Shown: in pieces, positions 25,001 to 40,000 of the stretch
Layout: each line of letters begins with the position of its first letter
Position numbering within the stretch: the stretch's first letter is position 1
Assembly (NCBI GenBank): GCA_945910005.1
Contig: OX246748.1
Coordinates: 9,980,863-10,044,862 of the forward strand
Length of the DNA stretch: 64,000 nt
Origin: Isoperla grammatica
Taxonomy: Eukaryota; Arthropoda; Insecta; Plecoptera; Perlodidae
Direction of reading: 5' to 3'
Notes under the pieces: generated by a model
Told to the model about the DNA's origin: nothing
The model's database searches: none
Seen by the model: the letters and a program-made list of their open reading frames with translations, nothing else
Translations under genes and position numbers: made by a program

Positions 25001-28000
25001 ATCTCTGATGACATTTAGTGACCTCGCCCCCTTGGGTTACAATCTGTGACGGTTTTAATTACGTAATCCGTAAACAAAGACACCCATTGATTAAAACCCG
25101 TATCTGGACTAATCTAAACTAAATGTAGGTATCAAAATACTTTAATATTATAAAGAAAGACTATGTTAACCGATTGAAATGTAGCCACAAACTCTACAAT
25201 TTGTACTTTTTAAGATAATCAGGAATTAATCCGTCAATAAGCCACATAAACAATGATTTTGATTAATTGATCGTTGCGATACAAAACAATAAGATGTATA
25301 TTGTTCGCAGCCACATGATATCATAGAGCTAGACCATACACACAATCTCTGATGACATTTAGTGACCTCGCCCCCTTGGGTTACAATCTGTGACGGTTTT
25401 AATTACGTAATCCGTAAACAAAGACACCCATTGATTAAAACCCGTATCTGGACTTATCTAAACTCAATGTAGGTACTGAAATACTTGAATATTATAAAGA
25501 AAGACTATGTTAACCGATTGCAATGTAGCCACAAACTCTACAATTTGTACTTTTTAAGATAATCAGGAATTAATCCGTCAATAAGCACCATAAACAATGA
25601 TTTTGATTAATTGATCGTTGCGATACCAAACAATAAGATGTATATTGTTCGCAGCCACATGATATCATAGAGCTAGACCATACACACAATCTCTGATGAC
25701 ATTTAGTGACCTCGCCCCCTTGGGTTACAATCTGTAACGGTTTTAATTACGTAATCCGTAAAGAATGACGCCGTCTGATTAAAACCCGTATCTGGACTAA
25801 TCTAAACTCGATGTTGGTACTAAAATACTTTAATATTATAAAGAAAGACTATGTTAACCGATTGCAATGTAGCCACAAACTCTACAATTTGTACTTTTTA
25901 AGATAATCAGGAATTAATCCGTCAATAAGCACCATAAACAATGATTTTGATTAATTGATCGTTGCGATACCAAACAATAAGATGTATATTGTTCGCAGCC
26001 ACATGATATCATAGAGCTAGACCATACACACAATCTCTGATGACATGTAGTGACCTCGCCCCCTTGGGTTACAATCTGTGACGGTTTTAATTACGAAATC
26101 CGTTAACAAAGACACCCATTGATTAAAACCCGTATCTGGACTTATCTAAACTCAATGTAGGTATCAAAATACTTTAATTTGATAAAGAAAGACTATGTTA
26201 ACCGATTGCAATGTAGCCACAAACTCTACAATTTGTACTTATTAAGATAATTGGGAATTAATCCGTGAATATGCCCCATAAACAATGATTTTGATTAATT
26301 GATCGTTGCAATACCAAACAATAAGATGTATATTGTTCGCAGCCACACGATATCATAGAGCTAGACCATACACACAATCTTTGATGACATTTAGTGACCT
26401 CGCCCCCTTGGGTTACAATCTGTGACGGTTTTAATTACGTAATCCGTAAAGAATGACGCCGTTTGATTAAAACCCGTATCTGGACTAATCTAAACTCAAT
26501 GTAGGTACTAACATACTTTAATATTATAAAGAAAGACTATGTTAACCGATTGCAATGTAGCCACAAACTCTACAATTTGTACTTTTTAAGATAATCAGGA
26601 ATTAATCCGTCAATAAGCACCATAAACAATGATTTTGATTAATTGATCGTTGCGATACCAAACAATAAGATGTATATTGTTCGCAGCCACATGATATCAT
26701 AGAGCTAGACCATACACACAATCTCTGATGACATTTAGTGACCTCGCCCCCTTGGGTTACAATCTGTAACGGTTTTAATTACGTAATCCGTAAAGAATGA
26801 CGCCGTCTGATTAAAACCCGTATCTGGACTAATCTAAACTCGATGTTGGTACTAAAATACTTTAATATTATAAAGAAAGACTATGTTAACCGATTGCAAT
26901 GTAGCCACAAACTCTACAATTTGTACTTTTTAAGATAATCAGGAATTAATCCGTCAATAAGCACCATAAACAATGATTTTGATTAATTGATCGTTGCGAT
27001 ACCAAACAATAAGATGTATATTGTTCGCAGCCACATGATATCATAGAGCTAGACCATACACACAATCTCTGATGACATGTAGTGACCTCGCCCCCTTGGG
27101 TTACAATCTGTGACGGTTTTAATTACGAAATCCGTTAACAAAGACACCCATTGATTAAAACCCGTATCTGGACTTATCTAAACTCAATGTAGGTATCAAA
27201 ATACTTTAATTTGATAAAGAAAGACTATGTTAACCGATTGCAATGTAGCCACAAACTCTACAATTTGTACTTATTAAGATAATTGGGAATTAATCCGTGA
27301 ATATGCCCCATAAACAATGATTTTGATTAATTGATCGTTGCAATACCAAACAATAAGATGTATATTGTTCGCAGCCACATGATATCATAGAGCTAGACCA
27401 TACACACAATCTCTGATGACATTTAGTGACCTCGCCCCCTTGGGTTACAATCTGTGACGGTTTTAATTACGTAATCCGTAAACAAAGACACCCATTGATT
27501 AAAACCCGTATCTGGACTAATCTAAACTAAATGAAGGTATCAAAATACTTTAATATTATAAAGAAAGACTATGTTAACCGATTGAAATGTAGCCACAAAC
27601 TCTACAATTTGTACTTTTTAAGATAATCATGAATTAATCCGTCAATAAGCCCCATAAACAATGATTTTGATTAATTGATCGTTGCGATACAAAACAATAA
27701 GATGTATATTGTTCGCAGCCACATGATATCATAGAGCTAGACCATACACACAATCTCTGATGACATTTAGTGACCTCGCCCCCTTGGGTTACAATCTGTG
27801 ACGGTTTTAATTACGTAATCCGTAAAGAATGACGCTGTCTGATTAAAACCCGTATCTGGACTAATCTAAACTCGATGTTGGTACTAAAATACTTTAATAT
27901 TATAAAGAAAGACTATGTTAACCGATTGCAATGTAGCCACAAACTCTACAATTTGTACTTTTTAAGATAATCAGGAATTAATCCGTCAATAAGCACCATA

Positions 28001-31000
28001 AACAATGATTTTGATTAATTGATCGTTGCGATACCAAACAATAAGATGTATATTGTTCGCAGCCACATGATATCATAGAGCTAGACCATACACACAATCT
28101 CTGATGACATTTAGTGACCTCGCCCCCTTGGGTTACAATCTGTGACGGTTTTAATTACGTAATCCGTTAACAAAGACACCCATTGATTAAAACCCATATC
28201 TGGACTTATCTAAACTCAATGAAGGTATCAAAATACTTTAATTTGATAAAGAAAGACTATGTTAACCGATTGCAATGTAGCCACAAACTCTACAATTTGT
28301 ACTTATTAAGATAATTGGGAATTAATCCATGAATATGCCCCATAAAACATGTTTTTGATTAATTGATCATTGCGATACCAAACAAACACATGTATATTGT
28401 TCGCACCCACATAATATCATAGAGCTAGACCATACACACAATCTCTGATGACATTTAGTGACCTCGCCCCCTTGGGTTACAATCTGTGACGGTTTTAATT
28501 ACGTAATCCGTAAACAAAGACACACATTGATTAAAACCCATATCTGGACTTATCTAAACTCAATGAAGGTATCAAAATACTTTAATTTGATAAAGAAAGA
28601 CTATGTTAACCGATTGCAATGTAGCCACAAACTCTACAATTTGTACTTATTAAGATAATTGGGAATTAATCCATGAATATGCCCCATAAAACATGTTTTT
28701 GATTAATTGATCATTGCGATACCAAACAAACACATGTATATTGTTCGCACCCACATAATATCATAGAGCTAGACCATACACACAATCTCTGATGACATTT
28801 AGTGACCTCGCCCCCTTGGGTTACAATCTGTGACGGTTTTAATTACGTAATCCGTAAACAAAGACACACATTGATTAAAACCCGTATCTGGACTTATCTA
28901 AACTCAATGTAGGTACTGAAATACTTTAATATTATAAAGAAAGACTATGTTAACCGATTGCAATGTAGCCACAAACTCTACAATTTGTACTTTTTAAGAT
29001 AATCAGGAATTAATCCGTCAATAAGCACCATAAACAATGATTTTGATTAATTGATCGTTGCGATACCAAACAATAAGATGTATATTGTTCGCAGCCACAT
29101 GATATCATAGAGCTAGACCATACACACAATCTCTGATGACATGTAGTGACCTCGCCCCCTTGGGTTACAATCTGTGACGGTTTTAATTACGAAATCCGTT
29201 AACAAAGACACCCATTGATTAAAACCCGTATCTGGACTTATCTAAACTCAATGTAGGTATCAAAATACTTTAATTTGATAAAGAAAGACTATGTTAACCG
29301 ATTGCAATGTAGCCACAAACTCTACAATTTGTACTTATTAAGATAATTGGGAATTAATCCGTGAATATGCCCCATAAACAATGATTTTGATTAATTGATC
29401 GTTGCGATACCAAACAATAAGATGTATATTGTTCGCAGCCACATGATATCATAGAGCTAGACCATACACACAATCTCTGATGACATTTAGTGACCTCGCC
29501 CCCTTGGGTTACAATCTGTGACGGTTTTAATTACGTAATCCGTAAACAAAGACACCCATTGATTAAAACCCGTATCTGGACTAATCTAAACTAAATGTAG
29601 GTATCAAAATACTTTAATATTATAAAGAAAGACTATGTTAACCGATTGAAATGTAGCCACAAACTCTACAATTTGTACTTTTTAAGATAATCAGGAATTA
29701 ATCCGTCAATAAGCCACATAAACAATGATTTTGATTAATTGATCGTTGCGATACAAAACAATAAGATGTATATTGTTCGCAGCCACATGATATCATAGAG
29801 CTAGACCATACACACAATCTCTGATGACATTTAGTGACCTCGCCCCCTTGGGTTACAATCTGTGACGGTTTTAATTACGTAATCCGTAAACAAAGACACC
29901 CATTGATTAAAACCCGTATCTGGACTTATCTAAACTCAATGTAGGTACTGAAATACTTGAATATTATAAAGAAAGACTATGTTAACCGATTGCAATGTAG
30001 CCACAAACTCTACAATTTGTACTTTTTAAGATAATCAGGAATTAATCCGTCAATAAGCACCATAAACAATGATTTTGATTAATTGATCGTTGCGATACCA
30101 AACAATAAGATGTATATTGTTCGCAGCCACATGATATCATAGAGCTAGACCATACACACAATCTCTGATGACATTTAGTGACCTCGCCCCCTTGGGTTAC
30201 AATCTGTGACGGTTTTAATTACGTAATCCGTTAACAAAGACACCCATTGATTAAAACCCGTATCTGGACTTATCTAAACTCAATGTAGGTATCAAAATAC
30301 TTTAATTTGATAAAGAAAGACTATGTTAACCGATTGCAATGTAGCCACAAACTCTACAATTTGTACTTTTTAAGATAATCAGGAATTAATCCGTCAATAA
30401 GCCCCATAAACAATGATTTTGATTAATTGATCGTTGCGATACCAAACAATAAGATGTATATTGTTCGCAGCCACATGATATCATAGAGCTAGACCATACA
30501 CACAATCTCTGATGACATTTAGTGACCTCGCCCCCTTGGGTTACAATCTGTGACGGTTTTAATTACGTAATCCGTTAACAAAGACACCCATTGATTAAAA
30601 CCCGTATCTGGACTTATCTAAACTCAATGTAGGGACTGAAATACTTTTATATTATAAAGGAAGACTATGTTAACCGATTGCAATGTAGCCACAAACTCTA
30701 CAATTTGTACTTTTTAAGATAATCAGGAATTAATCCCTCAATAAGCACCATAAACAATGATTTTGATTAATTGATCGTTGCGATACCAAACAATAAGATG
30801 TATATTGTTCGCAGCCACATGATATCATAGAGCTAGACCATACACACAATCTCTGATGACATTTAGTGACCTCGCCCCCTTGGGTTACAATCTGTGACGG
30901 TTTTAATTACGTAATCCGTAAAGAATGACGCCGTCTGATTAAAACCCGTATCTGGACTAATCTAAACTCGATGTTGGTACTAAAATACTTTAATATTATA

Positions 31001-34000
31001 AAGAAAGACTATGTTAACCGATTGCAATGTAGCCACAAACTCTACAATTTGTACTTTTTAAGATAATCGGGAATTAATCCGGAAATATGCCCCATAAACA
31101 ATGATTTTGATTAATTGACTGCGTGATTGAGGATGTGCTGCAAGAATAAAATAGAATAGGCAGACGAAAATTTACCGAATCAGGTGATGGAAAATTTGTA
31201 TTGTATTGCCATTTGTTGGCCTAGCCTTTGTTAATTAAAATAATATATTTCCGTACCTACATCGAGTTTAGATAAGTCCAGATACGGGTTGAATCAAAAG
31301 GCGTCATTCTTTACGGATGACGTAATTAAAACCGTCACAGATTGTAACCCAAGGGGGCGAGGTCACTAATTTTCATCAGAGACTGTGTGTATGGTCTTGT
31401 TCTATGACATCATGTGGGTGATAACACTAAACATCTGTTAGTTTGGTATCGCAACGATCAATTAATCAAAATCATTGTTTATACGGCATATTTCCGGATT
31501 AATTCCCGATTATCTTAATAAGTACAAATTGTAGAGCTTGTACCTTCATTGCAATCGGTTGACATAGTCTTTATTAATAATATTAAAGTATTTTAGTACC
31601 AACATCGAGTTTAGATAAGTCCAGATATGGGTTTTAATTGTTTATGGGGCATATTCACGGATTAATTCCTAATTATCTTAATAAGTACAAATTGTAGAGT
31701 TTGTCGCTACATTGCAATCGGTTAACATAGTCTTTCTTTATAATATTAAAGTATTTTAGTACCTACATTGAGTTTAGATAAGTCCAGATACGGGTTTTAA
31801 TCAATGGGTGTCTTTGTTTACGGATTACGTATAATTAAAACCGTCACAGATTGTTACCCAAGGGAGCGAGGTCACTAATTTCAATCAGAGATTGTGTGTC
31901 TGGTCTTGCTCTACCACATCATGTGGGTGCAAACAATATACATGTGTTTGTTTGGTATCACGCAGTCAATTAATCAAAATCATTGTTTATGGGGCTTATT
32001 GACGGATTAATTCCTAATTATCTTAATAAGTACACATTGTAGAGTTTGTGGCTACATTGCAATCGGTTAACATAGTCTTTCTTTATAATATTAAAGTATT
32101 TAAGTACCTACATTGAGTTTAGATAAGTCCAGATACGGGTTTTAATCAATGGGTGTCTTTGTTTACGGATTACGTAATTAAAACCGTCACAGATTGTAAC
32201 CCAAGGGGGCGAGGTCACTAAATGTCATCAGAGATTGTGTGTATGGTCTAGCTCTATGATATCATGTGGCTGCGAACAATATACATCTTATTGTTTGGTA
32301 TCGCAACGATCAATTAATCAAAATCATTGTTTATGGTGCTTATTGACGGATTAATTCCTGATTATCTTAAAAAGTAAAAATTGTAGAGTTTGTGGCTACA
32401 TTGCAATCGGTTAACATAGTCTTTCTTTATCAAATTAAAGTATTTTGATACCTACATTGAGTTTAGATAAGTCCAGATACGGGTTTTAATCAATGGGTGT
32501 CTTTGTTAACGGATTACGTAATTAAAAAAGTCACAGAATGTAACCCAAGGGGGCGAGGTCACTAAATGTCATCAGAGATTGTGTGTATGGTCTAGCTCTA
32601 TGATATCATGTGGCTGCGAACAATATACATCTTATTGTTTGGTATCGCAACGATCAATTAATCAAAATCATTGTTTATGGTGCTTATTGACGGATTAATT
32701 CCTGATTATCTTAAAAAGTACAAATTGTAGAGTTTGTCGCTACATTGCAATCGGTTAACATAGTCTTTCTTTATAATATTAAAGTATTTTAGTACCTACA
32801 TTGAGTTTAGATAAGTCCAGATACGGGTTTTAATCAATGGGTGTCTTTGTTAACGGATTACGTAATTAAAAAAGTCACAGAATGTAACCCAAGGGGGCGA
32901 GGTCACTAAATGTCATCAGAGATTGTGTGTATGGTCTAGCTCTATGATATCATGTGGCTGCGAACAATATACATCTTATTGTTTGGTATCGCAACGATCA
33001 ATTAATCAAAATCATTGTTTATGGTGCTTATTGACGGATTAATTCCTGATTATCTTAAAAAGTACAAATTGTAGAGTTTGTGGCTACATTGCAATCGGTT
33101 AACATAGTCTTTCTTTAAAATATAAAAGTATTTCAGTACCTACATTGAGTTTAGATAAGTCCAGATACGGGTTTTAATCAATGGGTGTCTTTGTTTACGG
33201 ATTACGTAATTAAAACCGTCACAGATTGTAACCCAAGGGGGCGAGGTCACTAAATGTCATCAGAGATTGTGTATATGGTCTAGCTCTATGATATCATGTG
33301 GCTGCGAACAATATACATCTTATTGTTTGGTATCGCAACGATCAATTAATCAAAATCATTGTTTATGGGGCATATTCACGGATTAATTCCCAATTATCTT
33401 AAAAAGTACAAATTGTAGAGTTTGTGGCTACATTGCAATCGGTTAACATAGTCTTTCTTGATAATATTAAAGTATTTTGATACCTACATTGAGTTTAGAT
33501 AAGTCCAGATACGGGTTTTAATCAATGGGTGTCTTTGTTTACGGATTACGTAATTAAAACCGTCACAGATTGTAACCCAAGGGGGCTAGGTCACTAAATG
33601 TCATCAGAGATTGTGTGTATGGTCTAGCTCTATGATATCATGTGGCTGCGAACAATATACATCTTATTGTTTGGTATCGCAACGATCAATTAATCAAAAT
33701 CATTGTTTATGGGGCATATTCACGGATTAATTCCCAATTATCTTAAAAAGTACAAATTGTAGAGTTTGTGGCTACATTGCAATCGGTTAACATAGTCTTT
33801 CTTGATAATATTAAAGTATTTTGATACCTACATTGAGTTTAGATAAGTCCAGATACGGGTTTTAATCAATGGGTGTCTTTGTTAACGGATTACGTAATTA
33901 AAACCGTCACAGATTGTAACCCAAGGGGGCGAGGTCACTAAATGTCATCAGAGATTGTGTGTATGGTCTAGCTCTATGATATCATGTGGCTGCGAACAAT

Positions 34001-37000
34001 ATACATCTTATTGTTTGGTATCGCAACGATCAATTAATCAAAATCATTGTTTATGGGGCATATTCACGGATTAATTCCTGATTATCTTAAAAAGTACAAA
34101 TTGTAGAGTTTGTGGCTACATTGCAATCGGTTAACATAGTCTTTCTTTAAAATATAAAAGTATTTCAGTACCTACATTGAGTTTAGATAAGTCCAGATAC
34201 GGGTTTTAATCAATGGGTGTCTTTGTTTACGGATTACGTAATTAAAACCGTCACAGATTGTAACCCAAGGGGGCGAGGTCACTAAATGTCATCAGAGATT
34301 GTGTATATGGTCTAGCTCTATGATATCATGTGGCTGCGAACAATATACATCTTATTGTTTGGTATCGCAACGATCAATTAATCAAAATCATTGTTTATGG
34401 GGCATATTCACGGATTAATTCCCAATTATCTTAAAAAGTACAAATTGAAGAGTTTGTGGCTACATTGCAATCGGTTAACATAGTCTTTCTTTATAATATC
34501 AAAGTATTTTGATACCTACATTGAGTTTAGATAAGTCCAGATACGGGTTTTAATCAATGGGTGTCTTTGTTTACGGATTACGTAATTAAAACCGTCACAG
34601 ATTGTAACCCAAGGGGGCGAGGTCACTAAATGTCATCAGAGATTGTGTATATGGTCTAGCTCTATGATATCATGTGGGTGCGAACAATATACATTTGTTT
34701 GTTTTGTATCGCAATGATCAATTAATCAAAATCATTGTTTATGGGGATTATTGACGGATTAATTCCCGATTATCTTAAAAAGTACAAATTGTAGAGTTTG
34801 TGGCTACATTGCAATCGGTTAACATAGTCTTTCTTGATAATATTAAAGTATTTTGATACCTACATTGAGTTTAGATTAGTCCAGATACGGGTTTTAATCA
34901 AACGGCGTCATTCTTTACGGATTACGTAATTAAAACCGTCACAGATTGTAACCCAAGGGGGCGAGGTCACTAAATGTCATCAGAGATTGTGTGTATGGTC
35001 TAGCTCTATGATATCATGTGGCTGCGAACAATATACATCTTATTGTTTGGTATCGCAACGATCAATTAATCAAATTCGTTGTTTATGGGGCATATTTCCG
35101 GATTAATTCCCGATTATCTTAAAAAGTACAAATTGTAGAGTTTGTGGCTACATTGCAATCGGTTAACATAGTCTTTCTTGATAATATTAAAGTATTTTGA
35201 TACCTACATTGAGTTTAGATAAGTCCAGATACGGGTTTTAATCAATGGGTGTCTTTGTTTACGGATTACGTAATTAAAACCGTCACAGATTGTAACCCAA
35301 GGGGGCGAGGTCACTAAATGTCATCAGAGATTGTGTGTATGGTCTAGCTCTATGATATCATGTGGCTGCGAACAATATACATCTTATTGTTTGGTATCGC
35401 AACGATCAATTAATCAAAATCATTGTTTATGGTGCTTATTGACGGATTAATTCCTGATTATCTTAAAAAGTAAAAATTGTAGAGTTTGTGGCTACATTGC
35501 AATCGGTTAACATAGTCTTTCTTTATCAAATTAAAGTATTTTGATACCTACATTGAGTTTAGATAAGTCCAGATACGGGTTTTAATCAATGGGTGTCTTT
35601 GTTAACGGATTACGTAATTAAAAAAGTCACAGAATGTAACCCAAGGGGGCGAGGTCACTAAATGTCATCAGAGATTGTGTGTATGGTCTAGCTCTATGAT
35701 ATCATGTGGCTGCGAACAATATACATCTTATTGTTTGGTATCGCAACGATCAATTAATCAAAATCATTGTTTATGGTGCTTATTGACGGATTAATTCCTG
35801 ATTATCTTAAAAAGTACAAATTGTAGAGTTTGTCGCTACATTGCAATCGGTTAACATAGTCTTTCTTTATAATATTAAAGTATTTTAGTACCTACATTGA
35901 GTTTAGATAAGTCCAGATACGGGTTTTAATCAATGGGTGTCTTTGTTAACGGATTACGTAATTAAAAAAGTCACAGAATGTAACCCAAGGGGGCGAGGTC
36001 ACTAAATGTCATCAGAGATTGTGTGTATGGTCTAGCTCTATGATATCATGTGGCTGCGAACAATATACATCTTATTGTTTGGTATCGCAACGATCAATTA
36101 ATCAAAATCATTGTTTATGGTGCTTATTGACGGATTAATTCCTGATTATCTTAAAAAGTACAAATTGTAGAGTTTGTGGCTACATTGCAATCGGTTAACA
36201 TAGTCTTTCTTTAAAATATAAAAGTATTTCAGTACCTACATTGAGTTTAGATAAGTCCAGATACGGGTTTTAATCAATGGGTGTCTTTGTTTACGGATTA
36301 CGTAATTAAAACCGTCACAGATTGTAACCCAAGGGGGCGAGGTCACTAAATGTCATCAGAGATTGTGTATATGGTCTAGCTCTATGATATCATGTGGCTG
36401 CGAACAATATACATCTTATTGTTTGGTATCGCAACGATCAATTAATCAAAATCATTGTTTATGGGGCATATTCACGGATTAATTCCCAATTATCTTAAAA
36501 AGTACAAATTGTAGAGTTTGTGGCTACATTGCAATCGGTTAACATAGTCTTTCTTGATAATATTAAAGTATTTTGATACCTACATTGAGTTTAGATAAGT
36601 CCAGATACGGGTTTTAATCAATGGGTGTCTTTGTTTACGGATTACGTAATTAAAACCGTCACAGATTGTAACCCAAGGGGGCTAGGTCACTAAATGTCAT
36701 CAGAGATTGTGTGTATGGTCTAGCTCTATGATATCATGTGGCTGCGAACAATATACATCTTATTGTTTGGTATCGCAACGATCAATTAATCAAAATCATT
36801 GTTTATGGGGCATATTCACGGATTAATTCCCAATTATCTTAAAAAGTACAAATTGTAGAGTTTGTGGCTACATTGCAATCGGTTAACATAGTCTTTCTTG
36901 ATAATATTAAAGTATTTTGATACCTACATTGAGTTTAGATAAGTCCAGATACGGGTTTTAATCAATGGGTGTCTTTGTTAACGGATTACGTAATTAAAAC

Positions 37001-40000
37001 CGTCACAGATTGTAACCCAAGGGGGCGAGGTCACTAAATGTCATCAGAGATTGTGTGTATGGTCTAGCTCTATGATATCATGTGGCTGCGAACAATATAC
37101 ATCTTATTGTTTGGTATCGCAACGATCAATTAATCAAAATCATTGTTTATGGGGCATATTCACGGATTAATTCCCAATTATCTTAAAAAGTACAAATTGT
37201 AGAGTTTGTGGCTACATTGCAATCGGTTAACATAGTCTTTCTTGATAATATTAAAGTATTTTGATACCTACATTGAGTTTAGATAAGTCCAGATACGGGT
37301 TTTAATCAATGGGTGTCTTTGTTTACGGATTACGTAATTAAAACCGTCACAGATTGTAACCCAAGGGGGCTAGGTCACTAAATGTCATCAGAGATTGTGT
37401 GTATGGTCTAGCTCTATGATATCATGTGGCTGCGAACAATATACATCTTATTGTTTGGTATCGCAACGATCAATTAATCAAAATCATTGTTTATGGGGCA
37501 TATTCACGGATTAATTCCCAATTATCTTAAAAAGTACAAATTGTAGAGTTTGTGGCTACATTGCAATCGGTTAACATAGTCTTTCTTGATAATATTAAAG
37601 TATTTTGATACCTACATTGAGTTTAGATAAGTCCAGATACGGGTTTTAATCAATGGGTGTCTTTGTTTACGGATTACGTAATTAAAACCGTCACAGATTG
37701 TAACCCAAGGGGGCGAGGTCACTAAATGTCATCAGAGATTGTGTATATGGTCTAGCTCTATGATATCATGTGGGTGCGAACAATATACATTTGTTTGTTT
37801 TGTATCGCAATGATCAATTAATCAAAATCATTGTTTATGGGGATTATTGACGGATTAATTCCCGATTATCTTAAAAAGTACAAATTGTAGAGTTTGTGGC
37901 TACATTGCAATCGGTTAACATAGTCTTTCTTGATAATATTAAAGTATTTTGATACCTACATTGAGTTTAGATTAGTCCAGATACGGGTTTTAATCAAACG
38001 GCGTCATTCTTTACGGATTACGTAATTAAAACCGTCACAGATTGTAACCCAAGGGGGCGAGGTCACTAAATGTCATCAGAGATTGTGTGTATGGTCTAGC
38101 TCTATGATATCATGTGGCTGCGAACAATATACATCTTATTGTTTGGTATCGCAACGATCAATTAATCAAATTCGTTGTTTATGGGGCATATTTCCGGATT
38201 AATTCCCGATTATCTTAAAAAGTACAAATTGTAGAGTTTGTGGCTACATTGCAATCGGTTAACATAGTCTTTCTTGATAATATTAAAGTATTTTGATACC
38301 TACATTGAGTTTAGATAAGTCCAGATACGGGTTTTAATCAATGGGTGTCTTTGTTAACGGATTACGTAATTAAAACCGTCACAGATTGTAACCCAAGGGG
38401 GCGAGGTCACTAATTGTCATCAGAGATTGTGTGTATGGTCTAGCTCTATGATATCATGTGGCTGCGAACAATATACATCTTATTGTTTGGTATCGCAACG
38501 ATCAATTAATCAAATTCATTGTTTATGGGGCATATTTCCGGATTAATTCCCGATTATCTTAAAAAGTACAAATTGTAGAGTTTGTGGCTACATTGCAATC
38601 GGTTAACATAGTCTTTCTCTATAATATCAAAGTATTTTGATACCTACATTGAGTTTAGATTAGTCCAGATACGGGTTTTAATCAAAGGGTGTCTTTGTTT
38701 ACGGATTACGTAATTAAAACCGTCACAGATTGTAACCCAAGGGGGCTAGGTCACTAAATGTCATCAGAGATTGTGTGTATGGTCTAGCTCTATGATATCA
38801 TGTGGCTGCGAACAATATACATCTTATTGTTTGGTATCGCAACGATCAATTAATCAAAATCATTGTTTATGGGGCATATTCACGGATTAATTCCCAATTA
38901 TCTTAAAAAGTACAAATTGTAGAGTTTGTGGCTACATTGCAATCGGTTAACATAGTCTTTCTTTATAATATCAAAGTATTTTGATACCTACATTGAGTTT
39001 AGATAAGTCCAGATACGGGTTTTAATCAATGGGTGTCTTTGTTTACGGATAACGTAATTAAAACCGTCACAGATTGTAACCCAAGGGGGCGAGGTCACTA
39101 AATGTCATCAGAGATTGTGTATATGGTCTAGCTCTATGATATCATGTGGCTGCGAACAATATACATCTTATTGTTTGGTATCGCAACGATCAATTAATCA
39201 AATTCATTGTTTATGGGGCATATTTCCGGATTAATTCCCGATTATCTTAAAAAGTACAAATTGTAGAGTTTGTGGCTACATTGCAATCGGTTAACATAGT
39301 CTTTCTTGATAATATTAAAGTATTTTGATACCTACATTGAGTTTAGATTAGTCCAGATACGGGTTTTAATCAATGGGTGTCTTTGTTAACGGATTACGTA
39401 ATTAAAACCGTCACAGATTGTAACCCAAGGGGGCGAGGTCACTAAATGTCATCAGAGATTGTGTGTATGGTCTAGCTCTATGATATCATGTGACTGCGAA
39501 CAATATACATCTTATTGTTTGGTATCGCAACGATCAATTAATCAAATTCATTGTTTATGGGGCTTATTGACGGATTAATTCCCGATTATCTTAAAAAGTA
39601 CAAATTGTAGAGTTTGTGGCTACATTGCAATCGGTTAACATAGTCTTTCTTTATAATATCAAAGTATTTTGATACCTACATTGAGTTTAGATAAGTCCAG
39701 ATACGGGTTTTAATCAATGGGTGTCTTTGTTTACGGATTACGTAATTAAAACCGTCACAGATTGTAACCCAAGGGGGCGAGGTCACTAAATGTCATCAGA
39801 GATTGTGTATATGGTCTAGCTCTATGATATCATGTGGGTGCGAACAATATACATTTGTTTGTTTTGTATCGCAATGATCAATTAATCAAAATCATTGTTT
39901 ATGGGGCTTATTGACGGATTAATTCCCGATTATCTTAAAAAGTACAAATTGTAGAGTTTGTGGCTACATCGCAATCGGTTAACATAGTCTTTCTTGATAA

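Noticed and set aside
28458..28658. ORF of 66 codons inside the 344-bp array
   Set aside because: It is satellite sequence that happens to lack stops in one unit. Neighbouring units break the frame.
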